39,680 bases of DNA from Alistipes sp. CAG:514 (GTDB lineage Bacteria > Bacteroidota > Bacteroidia > Bacteroidales > UBA932). This document shows, in pieces, positions 16,285 to 24,562 of the stretch (position 1 is the first letter of the stretch; each line of letters starts with the position of its first letter). The notes beneath the pieces are model-generated. The model did no database searches, was not told the origin of the DNA, and was given only the letters and a program-made list of their open reading frames with translations. Where the stretch lies: the NCBI GenBank assembly GCA_000431015.1, contig HF985991.1, forward strand, positions 30,924-70,603, written 5' to 3'. The position numbers and the translations under genes were made by a program.

Positions 16285-16962
16285 ATGAAAAGATCTGAAA
16301 TCAACAACATAATCTGTGAGAACAAAAGATTATGTAATGAAGCACGTTTTTATCTTCCTATTTGGGCGGACTGGACTCCGGAGGATTGGGCGGCAAAGGG
16401 TAAGGAGTGTGCGGAAATTAAAGATAACTGCTTGGGCTGGGACATCACGGATTTCGGCAGCGGGGATTTCGCTAAAGTAGGCCTTTCTCTTTTTACTATG
16501 AGGAACGGCAATCCGGCTCTTGATCATAAACCATATTGCGAGAAGATCATGATGATCCGTGATGGCCAGATAACTCCCGCCCATTTCCATTGGAACAAGA
16601 TGGAAGACATCATCTTCCGTGAAGGCGATGGAGAATTCTGTATGAAACTTTGGAACGCTGACTTGGAGACAGAGGCTCTGATTCCCGATACTCATGTATT
16701 CCTTAAGGTTGACGGCATCGTGACGGAGTTTGAACCCGGTAAAACTTATAAGATTAAGAAGGGGCAAAGTGTCTGCTACACGCCTTACATCTATCACACT
16801 TTTTGGGCGGAAGGAGGCACATGCCTTGTCGGCGAAGTGTCCATGGTTAACGATGACACGGCGGACAACCGATTCTTGGAACCTGTCGGAAGGTTCCCGG
16901 CGATTGAGGAGGATGTCCCTGCGAAGGTGCTTTTGTGTAATGAATATCCTTTATTCGAGTAA
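16285..16962 (+). CDS. D-lyxose ketol-isomerase family (D-lyxose/D-mannose isomerase), cupin fold
   Basis: A 225-residue cupin matching the size and motifs of the E. coli O157 D-lyxose isomerase family. Metal-ligand residues are seen in PAHFHWNKMEDII (His, His, Glu) and TPYIYHTFW (His), with the C-terminal EVSMVNDDTADNRF block. The enzyme is manganese-dependent and interconverts D-lyxose/D-xylulose and D-mannose/D-fructose. In an operon opened by a GH92 mannosidase, the mannose -> fructose reaction is the likely one. It starts 2 bp after the pfkB stop and overlaps the next gene by 1 bp, so the products should be made in step. Cytoplasmic, no signal peptide. Confidence 0.87.
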   Translation: MKRSEINNIICENKRLCNEARFYLPIWADWTPEDWAAKGKECAEIKDNCLGWDITDFGSGDFAKVGLSLFTMRNGNPALDHKPYCEKIMMIRDGQITPAHFHWNKMEDIIFREGDGEFCMKLWNADLETEALIPDTHVFLKVDGIVTEFEPGKTYKIKKGQSVCYTPYIYHTFWAEGGTCLVGEVSMVNDDTADNRFLEPVGRFPAIEEDVPAKVLLCNEYPLFE

Positions 16963-18176
16963 TGAAAAAAGCAGTCATGTACGGTGCCGGTAACATTGGC
17001 AGAGGCTTTATCGGCGCCCTTTTCAGCCAGTCCGTCTATTCGGTTTCATTTATCGATATCGCAAAACCGGTTGTGAATGGTTTGAATGAGGCGCATTCCT
17101 ATCCACTGCGCCTGGTCAGCGGTGATCAAAAGGAGGATTATACCATAAAGAATGTCTCAGCCGTTGATGGAATGGATGTCCCCGCCGTTGCCGAGGCGAT
17201 AGCGACATGTGACATCATGGCGACGGCTGTCGGAGTCCGCATACTTGAATTGATAGTCCCGAATATTGTCGCTGGTATCCGCAGGAGGTGGGAGATCGGA
17301 GGTCCGGCACTGAATATCATCATCTGTGAGAATCTCAACAATTCCAACCGCATAATGGAGGGCATGATCAAATCTCTTCTTAATCCTGAGGAGGTGGCTC
17401 GCTTTGATGAGACGGTCGGTCTTGTGGAGGCTTCCGTCGGAAGAATGGTGCCTATTCAGACAGAGGAGATGCGTGATGGTGATCCTCTGCGAGTCTGTAC
17501 GGAACACTATGCCTTCCTACCGGTCGATAAGGCTGCGTTCAAGGGTGAGATTCCGGAAATAAAAGGAATGGTTCCGTTCGAACCGTTTGATTTTTTTGTG
17601 AAACGAAAACTGTTTATCCACAACATGGGGCATGCCACAACTGCCTACCTTGGCAAGATCCTTGGCGTGGGCTACATTTCACAGTCAATAGACAATCCCT
17701 ATGTGCGGATTATTGTCCAGAATGCGATGTTAGAAAGCGCCCGCACTCTATCGAAACATTATGGGGTTGATTTGGAATGGCTTACGGAGCATGTCTCGGA
17801 TCTGCTGTTCAGATTTGCCAATGCGGCGCTGAAAGACACTTGTGTGCGTGTCGGTGCGGATCCCGCCCGTAAACTAGCAGCCGAAGATCGTCTTGTCGGA
17901 GCCATGAGGCTCGCCTTGACGGAATCTGTAGATGTGACTTTCATGGCTGTCGGAGCGGCTGCTGCCATGTGGTCCTATCTTGGGGAGAATGGAATGACTC
18001 AGGCGATGGATTCGTGTCGCAGAAACTTGTGCGCATTATCCGGCCTTTCGGAAGGCTCGGAAATAGTCGGATTGGTACTTGAATTTTACAGAATCATACT
18101 TGACACCCGTTCTGTGGCAGAACTCTGTCATGCGGCGGAAAGGAAGAAGGCCGTTTCGCGTATGTGCGTGATCTGA
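16962..18176 (+). CDS. mtlD: Mannitol-1-phosphate 5-dehydrogenase family oxidoreductase
   Basis: A 404-residue polyol dehydrogenase. The N-terminal Rossmann fold starts MKKAVMYGAGNIGRGFIG, the MtlD form of the NAD-binding glycine motif. The C-terminal domain has the catalytic Lys...Asn-x-x-His set in VKRKLFIHNMGHA. MtlD interconverts mannitol-1-phosphate and fructose-6-phosphate with NAD(H). No mannitol PTS or phosphatase lies nearby, so direction is unclear: it could feed mannitol-1-P into glycolysis or reduce fructose-6-P formed from mannose. Related dehydrogenases act on other sugar acids and polyols, so the exact substrate is uncertain. Its stop is 11 bp from the convergent lacI stop. Confidence 0.82.
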   Translation: MKKAVMYGAGNIGRGFIGALFSQSVYSVSFIDIAKPVVNGLNEAHSYPLRLVSGDQKEDYTIKNVSAVDGMDVPAVAEAIATCDIMATAVGVRILELIVPNIVAGIRRRWEIGGPALNIIICENLNNSNRIMEGMIKSLLNPEEVARFDETVGLVEASVGRMVPIQTEEMRDGDPLRVCTEHYAFLPVDKAAFKGEIPEIKGMVPFEPFDFFVKRKLFIHNMGHATTAYLGKILGVGYISQSIDNPYVRIIVQNAMLESARTLSKHYGVDLEWLTEHVSDLLFRFANAALKDTCVRVGADPARKLAAEDRLVGAMRLALTESVDVTFMAVGAAAAMWSYLGENGMTQAMDSCRRNLCALSGLSEGSEIVGLVLEFYRIILDTRSVAELCHAAERKKAVSRMCVI

Positions 18177-18187
18177 CTTGTGGGCGT

Positions 18188-19162
18188 TTACTTCACGAGG
18201 TACGACAAATATTCGTGTTTTGAATATGTTGTCGTGCCTTGTATTTTACTCATCAACAGAGAAAAGGCTTTCTTGGCCATGTCTTCTATAGGCTGTTCTA
18301 CATACCAGAGGCAGTCTGACATCAGCGCCTTGTAGGACTTGGCTTCGTCAAAACAAAGAAGGGTGACGCTCGAACCATCGTGCTGGTGCTCTGACAACGC
18401 ATCCATGGCAAGCGTGAATACTCTTCGAGAGGAAAAGAAGATCGCGTCCGGTTTCTGGCCAAGAAGGTCGTTCATCACTTCCCCGACTTTGTGTATTTCT
18501 TCAAATTCAACATTCCTGATCAGCAAAGGATTGTACAGATTATGATTCTTTAATGCGTCTTCATATCCTCTGACACGTTCAGTGATGGCGTTTACATCCA
18601 GTTTCAATGTCAGCATAGCTATTCTCTTCTTCCCGCAGGTGATGAGTTCTTTGATTGCATTGGCGCTGCTCGCATAGTTGTCTGTGCCGACATAATCGGC
18701 TTTGAGCGTGTCGATCAAACGGTCAATCTGCACCACAGGAGTCCCGGATTTGATCACGTCTTCCAACATCTCTTTGCAGTTTTGGGTTGGAACAACGATG
18801 ACTCCGTCCACTTTTTTGCTAATAAGCACATGGATTATGGATTCGAGCTCGGAATCAGATTCGTTGGTGTTGGCCGTAATGACCAGGTACCCGTACTTCT
18901 TGGCTTCCTCTTGTATGTAAAAGGACATCTTGCCGAAGAAATCGTTAGATATGTCCGTGACGATCACACTAATCAGATTGGTTCTGCCTGTTCGTAGGCT
19001 ACGAGCCAGATCATTGCTGTGATAACCCATTTCCTTTGCGGTCTGAAGAACTTTGTTCTTTACAGACTCGCTGACACGCGACCCTGATTTTCCGCCAAGC
19101 ACCAGCGAAACAGTCGCGTTCGAGACCCCGACGGCCTCGGCTATGTCTTTCATCAATACCAT
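18188..19162 (-). CDS. LacI/PurR-family transcriptional regulator of the mannose-glycan locus
   Basis: A 324-residue LacI-family repressor. Residues 4-50 hold the helix-turn-helix and hinge (DIAEAVGVSNATVSLVLGG ... NDLARSLRTGRT). A periplasmic-binding-protein-like effector domain follows from about residue 60 (NLISVIVTDISNDFF). The start is ATG 19162; ATG 19153 (MKDIAEAVG) is an equally plausible start three codons later. It lies 38 bp downstream of the second GH92 gene and is probably co-transcribed with it; I see no promoter in the gap. Two central-CG palindromes at 12911-12957 are the obvious targets. The inducer is unknown; mannose, fructose or a phosphorylated intermediate would fit. Confidence 0.9.
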   Translation of the reverse strand: MVLMKDIAEAVGVSNATVSLVLGGKSGSRVSESVKNKVLQTAKEMGYHSNDLARSLRTGRTNLISVIVTDISNDFFGKMSFYIQEEAKKYGYLVITANTNESDSELESIIHVLISKKVDGVIVVPTQNCKEMLEDVIKSGTPVVQIDRLIDTLKADYVGTDNYASSANAIKELITCGKKRIAMLTLKLDVNAITERVRGYEDALKNHNLYNPLLIRNVEFEEIHKVGEVMNDLLGQKPDAIFFSSRRVFTLAMDALSEHQHDGSSVTLLCFDEAKSYKALMSDCLWYVEQPIEDMAKKAFSLLMSKIQGTTTYSKHEYLSYLVK

Positions 19163-19200
19163 GTCAATGTTTTTGTTTCAGTAGGTTAGCTGCGAAAGGA

Positions 19201-21471
19201 TTACAGATTCTTGGTTTCTTTACCGTAATTGATGCTTGAGGGCGGGAGGTTCTTCCGACCCCACTCCCGGTTGGCTGTCGTCCCCATTTCGAGTTCCAGC
19301 AATCCACCGGACAACAGTTCTTCATGAGTGAACCAAGATCTGTCAAGAGGCTTCCCGTTCAATTTCGCACTTTGGATGTACTTGTTGTTTCTTGATGCTC
19401 CTGGCGCTTTGATGACGAACCGTTTGCCATCAGGCAAAGAAATAGAGGTCTTCTCGAAGAACGGACAGCCGATGGCATAGACCGGAATGCCGGGACAAAC
19501 TTGGAAGAAACCCATCATGGAGAACACTATAAAAGCACTCATCCCGCCGCCGTCCTCATCGCCGGGAATGCCATAGACACTGTCGCTGAACATCATGTCT
19601 ATGAGTCTGCGAACATGTTTCTGTGTCTTCCATGGCTGCCCGATATAGTTGTAGATGTATGGAATATGAAAGCTGGGTTCATTGCCCATCGCGAATTGGC
19701 CGACCATGCCGGTGGCATCAGGCAATATGTGGTAGAACTCATACTTTGGAAGGTCTATCATAATGTGGAAAAGATCGTCAAGTTTCTTTTCCGCTTCCGC
19801 TCGCCCGCCCATAAGTTCGAAGAGGCCTTCAAGGTCGTGCTTGACATCCCATTGGAATGTGTAGGCGTTGTTCTCTGTGTAGTAGGCTCTGTCCATGTAT
19901 CGTGGGTCCACATTCTCTATCCACTGTCCCTTGTCGTCTCTTGGCCAGAACATCCCTTTGTCTTTCCGGTAAACATTCCGATAGTAAGCAGCCCTATCAA
20001 GGAACAGCGCCTCGTCATCATTCCTTCCTAATTCCCGGGCTAATTGAGCTGTGGCCCAGTCGGCGTAGGAGAAGGCCGTTGACAGAGAGACGGCCTGCCT
20101 TCTTTCCCAAGGCATATTGACTTCATCCACGGTCTCTCTCTCTTCCGGGTGCAGCGCCGGATACCATCCTTTCTCGTTATAAAAATCATCCAGGACAGTC
20201 TTTGCCCCGTTCCTCCAAGGCAGGAGGGTGGATTCGAGAGAATTGTCTTTAAGCCCTTCGTAGATTCCTTCCAGATCGAACTTGAGTCCTTTGGACCGGG
20301 CGTCTGCCATCCAGACCGCCACATAGTTGCCTGTCATTGCCGGCCAATCGCCCCAGATCACAGCGAAGGAAGGCACGGTTCCACATTGCCTGTACATCTC
20401 AACGTAGGACTGGAGCTTCTGCTCTTCCAGTCTTGGATTGAGAATCATATGTAGAGGTTCAAGCGCCAGGTGTGTGTCCCAGATCCAGTTGTCTGTAAAG
20501 AAATAACTACCCGGGTGGAGCGAGTGATCGAAGGCGCTATAGTATGTGCCGTATTCACTGATGTCCACCGGACGCTCGTAGCATCGGTATAAAGCTGTGT
20601 GGAACACCCGCAAATCCCTCTGCGAGCCTCCCTTCACCTCAATCTTGCCCAAGGCGGCTTTCCAGCTGTCACGCGCTTTCTCCTGTACACGCTCTATGTT
20701 CCATCCATTGATTTCCTTGCGCAGGTTCGTGACAGCCTGCTCCTTGCTTATGTAGGATATTGCATAGCGAAGTTTGACCTTGTTGGTTTGGGGGCGAAGT
20801 AGAATGCCGTTCTTCCCATTTATGTGTCCGCTACCTGGTTCTTCCAGTCCGTTATCGACCACAGTAAAGGGAACATCGCCTTCAATGTAGCAATATGCTT
20901 TCATGTCGTGGAACGTTTCCTCGCCGAAAAGTGATGACGGTGTGTTTATGGTGAACGTCCCGTCGCCGTTTAATGCGTTTAGTCTCAGTATTCTATCAGG
21001 ACAGTCTCCATCAAACTCCACCTCGATCATGCCGCTTCTCTCAGATGGGCAGAAGCGGATCCGGCAGCCTTCAAGCCCGGCTTGGTAGGAGTAGGGTGTG
21101 TTTGTTTCATTGTCGCAAATCTGATGGCACTTCCACACTGAACCATCCTCGGGAATCCCCGTGAGCGGCAGGAATCCGAACACGGATTCCAGTCTGTGCG
21201 ATGTCATGGTCAGAGGGAAGTCGCGAATGCACTCATCCAACAAGTCTGTTCTCATCGGAGTCCATCTGATCATCTTGTTGGGAATATGTACTGTAGGACG
21301 GGTTGGCTGAAGTAATGTGCTGGCCCCGCCGATTTCCGGGTCAACATATTGCAATTCAGATGCATGCTTGCAGGAAACGGTGATGGCGAGAACGCATCCC
21401 ATCATGGCGATGGAGCGCCTACCACATACGAAACCTCTGCGTAGTAGTGTGGTTATCCGATTAATCTTCAT
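19201..21471 (-). CDS. GH92 family alpha-mannosidase (canonical catalytic Glu), probable lipoprotein
   Basis: A 756-residue GH92 enzyme from ATG 21471. The N-terminus is a long basic stretch, a short hydrophobic core (MMGCVLAITVSC) and a Cys that could be lipidated. The N-terminal beta-domain begins VDPEIGGASTLLQPTRPTVHIP. The catalytic domain has GNEP with the general-acid Glu (about residue 598), GQPWKTQKH and GDEDGGGMSAF. It should therefore be an ordinary exo-acting, calcium-dependent alpha-mannosidase, in contrast to the Gln-type paralogue at 12994. An upstream ATG at 21507 is in frame, but it lies upstream of the -7 promoter box, so I reject it. Followed by lacI on the same strand. Confidence 0.9.
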   Translation of the reverse strand: MKINRITTLLRRGFVCGRRSIAMMGCVLAITVSCKHASELQYVDPEIGGASTLLQPTRPTVHIPNKMIRWTPMRTDLLDECIRDFPLTMTSHRLESVFGFLPLTGIPEDGSVWKCHQICDNETNTPYSYQAGLEGCRIRFCPSERSGMIEVEFDGDCPDRILRLNALNGDGTFTINTPSSLFGEETFHDMKAYCYIEGDVPFTVVDNGLEEPGSGHINGKNGILLRPQTNKVKLRYAISYISKEQAVTNLRKEINGWNIERVQEKARDSWKAALGKIEVKGGSQRDLRVFHTALYRCYERPVDISEYGTYYSAFDHSLHPGSYFFTDNWIWDTHLALEPLHMILNPRLEEQKLQSYVEMYRQCGTVPSFAVIWGDWPAMTGNYVAVWMADARSKGLKFDLEGIYEGLKDNSLESTLLPWRNGAKTVLDDFYNEKGWYPALHPEERETVDEVNMPWERRQAVSLSTAFSYADWATAQLARELGRNDDEALFLDRAAYYRNVYRKDKGMFWPRDDKGQWIENVDPRYMDRAYYTENNAYTFQWDVKHDLEGLFELMGGRAEAEKKLDDLFHIMIDLPKYEFYHILPDATGMVGQFAMGNEPSFHIPYIYNYIGQPWKTQKHVRRLIDMMFSDSVYGIPGDEDGGGMSAFIVFSMMGFFQVCPGIPVYAIGCPFFEKTSISLPDGKRFVIKAPGASRNNKYIQSAKLNGKPLDRSWFTHEELLSGGLLELEMGTTANREWGRKNLPPSSINYGKETKNL

Positions 21472-21476
21472 GACTT

Positions 21477-21508
21477 CAAAGTTACTCTTTTCTTGTTTTC
21501 TAAACAAG
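21477..21508 (-). promoter_or_regulatory. Promoter and overlapping 17-bp inverted repeat of the second GH92 gene
   Basis: On the minus strand CTTG (21508-21505), 20 nt, then an exact -7 box TAACTTTG (21484-21477). An inverted repeat, CTTGTTT-TCT-AAACAAG (21492-21508), covers the -33 box and spacer and would work as an operator. It does not match the AAACGTTT core of the sites at 12911-12957, so a different regulator may act here. The -7 box ends 5 bp before the ATG at 21471, so the transcript would have almost no leader. Confidence 0.5.
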
Positions 21509-21607
21509 TGTTATCCCATGAGATATTTCCGGCTGATGTCCATTTGGTGAAGCATCATGAAATACTCGAATAAACGGGTCTCCTTTCCCGCTCTGTTTGT
21601 CAGTTAG

Positions 21608-21638
21608 TTTGCGAATTGGACGGAAAGCATTATTTTTA
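21608..21638 (+). promoter_or_regulatory. Promoter of panE
   Basis: TTTG (21608-21611), a 19-nt spacer and TATTTTTA (21631-21638; one mismatch to TAnnTTTG). It implies a transcript start near 21644 and therefore translation from the ATG at 21651 or 21657, not from the upstream in-frame start at 21597. Confidence 0.5.
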
Positions 21639-21650
21639 CGGCATAAATAC

Positions 21651-22667
21651 ATGAATATGAGAAGTGCTATCTATGGCGCGGGTTCGCTTGGAACCATTTT
21701 GGGCGCGTTCATCACCAAAAAAGGAGGGCAGGTGGACCTCATCAACCACAACAAGGCGCACGTGGCGGCGCTTCGCGGGAAAGGGGCGAAGGTCGTCGGA
21801 ACCGTGGAGCTCACGCAGCCTGTCACCGCTCTGACAGAGGAGGAAATGACCGGGGAATATGATGCCATATTCCTTATGACCAAGCAGTTGGATAATGCTG
21901 CGGTTGTGACTATGCTCAAGGGGTTCCTTGCTCCGGACGGCGTGATCGTGACGCTTCAGAACGGTTTGCCGGAGCTGCTGATCTCGGAGATCGTGGGGGA
22001 GGGGCGCGTTCTTGGGTGCACGGTCGCCTGGGGAGCCACCATGCTTGGCCCCGGAGTCTGCGAGCTGACCAGTTCGCCGGACAGTCTGACGTTCTCTCTC
22101 GGGGCGGTCTCCAAGGAGGTCAACGGCCATTTCGCCGAGGTCAAGGCGCTTCTGGAGATGATGGGACCGGTTGAGGTGGAGGAGAACTTCATCGGGACTC
22201 GTTGGAGCAAGCTGCTGATCAACTCGGCGTTCTCCGGTATGAGCGCCGTCCTCGGCTGCACGTTCGGTGAGGCCGCGTCCGACAGGTCTTCCAGAAAGAA
22301 AGTCCAGGCTCTGATCAAGGAGTGCATCGATGTCTGCCGGAAAGGCGGTGTCACCATCGAGCCGATTCAGGGCAAGGACGTGGTCAGGTTGCTGGACTAC
22401 AACGGGCCGGTGAAAAAGGCTCTGTCCTTCATGATCATCCCGTTAGCGATCCGCAAGCACGCCCGCCTGAAAGCCAGCATGCTCCAGGATCTTGAGCGCG
22501 GCAAGAAGACCGAGGTGGATGCCATAAACGGTTCCGTCAGCGCCTACGGCCACAAGGTCGGCTGCCCGACCCCGATGAACGACAAGGTCGTCGAAATCAT
22601 TCACAGCATCGAGTCCGGCTCCCTGGCTCCGTCCTTCGACAACCTCCGGCTCTTTGCCGAAGTGTGA
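21651..22667 (+). CDS. panE: Ketopantoate reductase family protein (2-dehydropantoate 2-reductase)
   Basis: A 338-residue ApbA/PanE-family reductase. The N-terminal Rossmann motif (AIYGAGSLGTILGAFI) and the TLQNGL segment are present. The C-terminal helical domain has the catalytic Lys (RWSKLLINSAFSG, with Asn and Ser of the active site) and the KTEVDAINGSV block typical of substrate binding. PanE reduces 2-dehydropantoate with NADPH in pantothenate/CoA synthesis. The family also contains paralogues with other substrates, and no other pan gene is nearby, so the exact reaction is likely rather than certain. The start was chosen from the promoter and from where family similarity begins. It stands alone between the mannose locus and a tRNA. 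Confidence 0.83.
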   Translation: MNMRSAIYGAGSLGTILGAFITKKGGQVDLINHNKAHVAALRGKGAKVVGTVELTQPVTALTEEEMTGEYDAIFLMTKQLDNAAVVTMLKGFLAPDGVIVTLQNGLPELLISEIVGEGRVLGCTVAWGATMLGPGVCELTSSPDSLTFSLGAVSKEVNGHFAEVKALLEMMGPVEVEENFIGTRWSKLLINSAFSGMSAVLGCTFGEAASDRSSRKKVQALIKECIDVCRKGGVTIEPIQGKDVVRLLDYNGPVKKALSFMIIPLAIRKHARLKASMLQDLERGKKTEVDAINGSVSAYGHKVGCPTPMNDKVVEIIHSIESGSLAPSFDNLRLFAEV

Positions 22668-22722
22668 TGTCGCAAGCCTTTTGCCGTTGCGCCGATGATG
22701 CTTAGTCTTAACTATTTACAAT

Positions 22723-22747
22723 AAAAAAAAGTCCGCAATTGGCGGAC
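22723..22747 (-). terminator. Rho-independent terminator of the tRNA-Asn gene
   Basis: On the minus strand a GTCCGC / GCGGAC hairpin (22747-22731, 5-nt loop) is followed directly by eight T residues (22730-22723). It lies 14 bp beyond the 3' end of the tRNA. The opposite strand lacks a T-run after the hairpin, so it would not stop panE. Confidence 0.8.
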
Positions 22748-22761
22748 GTTTTCATTGGAAG

Positions 22762-22835
22762 CTCCTCAAGTAGGACTTGAACCTACGACCCCCTGATTAA
22801 CAGTCAGGTGCTCTAACCAACTGAGCTATTGAGGA
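22762..22835 (-). tRNA. tRNA-Asn (anticodon GTT)
   Basis: The minus strand folds into a complete 74-nt cloverleaf. The acceptor stem is TCCTCAA/TTGAGGA, the D arm GCTC...GAGC, the anticodon stem CCTGA/TCAGG with loop CTGTTAA (anticodon GTT), and the T arm GTAGG-TTCAAGT-CCTAC. The discriminator base is G. The CCA tail is not encoded. It is flanked by its own promoter and terminator. Confidence 0.96.
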
Positions 22836-22875
22836 ATTTTGCCAACCTTCATCGAGGTTGTCCCTTTCGGGAGTG

Positions 22876-22906
22876 CAAAGGTACAACAAAAACTGGTTAA
22901 TGCAAA
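22876..22906 (-). promoter_or_regulatory. Promoter of tRNA-Asn
   Basis: Minus strand: TTTG (22906-22903), 19 nt, TACCTTTG (22883-22876), an exact match to the Bacteroidota consensus. Predicted start near 22870, about 35 nt before the mature tRNA 5' end. Confidence 0.7.
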
Positions 22907-22928
22907 TTTTTTTGTAGTTTTTTTTGTG

Positions 22929-22936
22929 TACCTTTG
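22929..22936 (+). promoter_or_regulatory. -7 element for the HU-like gene and downstream gene run
   Basis: TACCTTTG matches the -7 box exactly; the nearest TTTG (22911-22914) is only 14 nt upstream, so the -33 box is non-standard. It supports starting the HU-like protein at ATG 22958 rather than the TTG at 22934. A GGAGAAGG purine run just before the ATG could serve as a ribosome binding site. Confidence 0.4.
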
Positions 22937-22957
22937 TGTGAATTTTCGGAGAAGGAA

Positions 22958-23764
22958 ATGGACATAGACTTGTTTTCAGAGATGGTCAAGGGACTTATCC
23001 TTGATAATGATGAAGTTGCGTTGCCTGGCTTGGGGACTTTCGTCTCCGAGCTGATGCCTTCGTCTTTCTCTGACAAGGGCTACACCATCAATCCACCCTA
23101 CAGGAAACTGTCTTTCAGGCAGCGGGAATCCGGTAATGACAGGCTTCTCGCCAGGTTTTATGCCAAGGTCAACGGAACGGACATCGAGACATCCGCAAGG
23201 ATCCTTTCGGAGTTCATCGCTGGTTTGAAGACCACTCTTCAGACCAGGAAACTTGTCGTGTTCCCTGGCTTGGGAAGGCTGAGGGCCACCAAGGAGAACA
23301 CGTTCTTCTTCATAGCTGACGAGGATCTGGACATCTATCCTTATGCGGTGGGGCTTGAGCCGGTGTCGCTCAAGACTCATGAGGAGACTCCAGACGAGGT
23401 CGCCCAGAGCGTGGCGGCGTTGCGGGATCTGGTGGCGCAGCCGGAGCCGGAGGTAAGGCCGGAAGAGAATGAACCGTCGCCTCGGCAGCCTGAGTCGGAG
23501 CAGGCTCCGGAAACGATAGCGGAAGCAGCTCCGGAAATGATCTCAGAGCCGGCTCCGGAAGCAGTCGCCAAACCGGCCCCTGAGCCTGTAGAAGAGCCGA
23601 GGAGGCGCGGGCGCGGCTGGAGGACGGCGATCCTCGTGGCGGCAGGCCTGGCGGGACTCGTGGCACTGGCATTAGGAATATTCATACTACTCTCTCACGT
23701 GGCTCCGGATTTCATAGACTCCATTCTCTACACTCCGGAGGAGTTGAGGATAATTAATTATTGA
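22958..23764 (+). CDS. HU-like (CCDC81-type) domain protein with C-terminal membrane anchor
   Basis: A 268-residue protein. Residues 1-55 and about 65-125 resemble the two prokaryotic CCDC81-type HU domains, each with a PGLG motif (ALPGLGTF and VFPGLGRL) at the place where HU/IHF proteins have their beta-arm glycines. A long Pro/Glu/Ala-rich tether follows (about 150-215), then RRRGRG and one membrane helix (TAILVAAGLAGLVALALGIFILL) with a short tail. Related Bacteroidota proteins often add a SPOR domain after the helix; here it is missing. It may link DNA or the cell envelope machinery to the membrane, but no function is proven. First gene of the long same-strand run, overlapping the thioesterase start by 1 bp. 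Confidence 0.8.
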   Translation: MDIDLFSEMVKGLILDNDEVALPGLGTFVSELMPSSFSDKGYTINPPYRKLSFRQRESGNDRLLARFYAKVNGTDIETSARILSEFIAGLKTTLQTRKLVVFPGLGRLRATKENTFFFIADEDLDIYPYAVGLEPVSLKTHEETPDEVAQSVAALRDLVAQPEPEVRPEENEPSPRQPESEQAPETIAEAAPEMISEPAPEAVAKPAPEPVEEPRRRGRGWRTAILVAAGLAGLVALALGIFILLSHVAPDFIDSILYTPEELRIINY

Positions 23765-24558
23765 TGACTATGGGAAAGGTTAAGGTCTCGGACAACAGGT
23801 TCAGCACAGACATAACGATTCCATGCTACGACACGGACGCTTCGTTCCATCTGAAACCGGCGGCCTTCATGGATCACGCCCAGGAAATGGCGTATCTGGC
23901 GGCGCAGGCTCTTCATTTCGGCTACGACGACCTCCAGAAACATCACACGGCCTGGGTGCTCTCGCGCCTGCGGATGGATTTCCATAATCCTCCGAAATGG
24001 ACGGACGAGACCACCCTCTACACCTGGCATAAGGGGCTTGACGGCCTCTTCTTCTTGCGTGATTTCGAACTTAGGGCGAAGGACGACACGGATTTCGGGG
24101 ACAAGTCAAAGGTTCTTGTGTCCTGCACGTCTTCCTGGATCGTGATGAATGTCCAGACCAGAAGGCTTGTAAGAAGCGACGAGGTCCTGGACATAGTCCC
24201 GGCGGCGACCCAATGTCCGGACAACGCCATCCCGACACCTTGCGGCAAGGTGGTGATGCCAAAGGGTGTCACTGCGGAGGAGGTCGGAATCCACAAGGCC
24301 TCCTATTCGGACATCGATGTTCTCGGACACACCAACAACGCCCGCTATGTGGTCTGGGCTATGGACAGCATCGACTACGGCGAGGTGGCCGGGAACAGGG
24401 TTAGGAGCATCAGCGTCAACTTCATCAAGGAGACCAAGCCGGAGGAGGAGGTGAGACTGTTCAGAAGCGTCGTTGTCCGTGAGGACGGACACAAGACCTA
24501 CTTCATAGAAGGTAAGATTGAAGATAAACCGTGCTTTTGCGCGCAGATAGATTTCTAA
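23764..24558 (+). CDS. Acyl-ACP thioesterase (FatA/FatB-like double hotdog)
   Basis: A 264-residue thioesterase of the plant-like acyl-ACP type found in bacteria. The first hotdog starts ITIPCYDTDASFHLKPAAFMDHAQEMA; the second holds the catalytic-region motif SDIDVLGHTNNARYVVWAMD (Asp, His, Asn). It hydrolyses acyl-ACP to release free fatty acids in the cytoplasm. The start is uncertain among ATG 23764 (overlapping the HU-like stop as TGATG) and ATG 23770. It ends 4 bp before the transporter gene. The link to its neighbours is not obvious beyond envelope metabolism. Confidence 0.88.
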   Translation: MTMGKVKVSDNRFSTDITIPCYDTDASFHLKPAAFMDHAQEMAYLAAQALHFGYDDLQKHHTAWVLSRLRMDFHNPPKWTDETTLYTWHKGLDGLFFLRDFELRAKDDTDFGDKSKVLVSCTSSWIVMNVQTRRLVRSDEVLDIVPAATQCPDNAIPTPCGKVVMPKGVTAEEVGIHKASYSDIDVLGHTNNARYVVWAMDSIDYGEVAGNRVRSISVNFIKETKPEEEVRLFRSVVVREDGHKTYFIEGKIEDKPCFCAQIDF

Positions 24559-24562
24559 AAGT

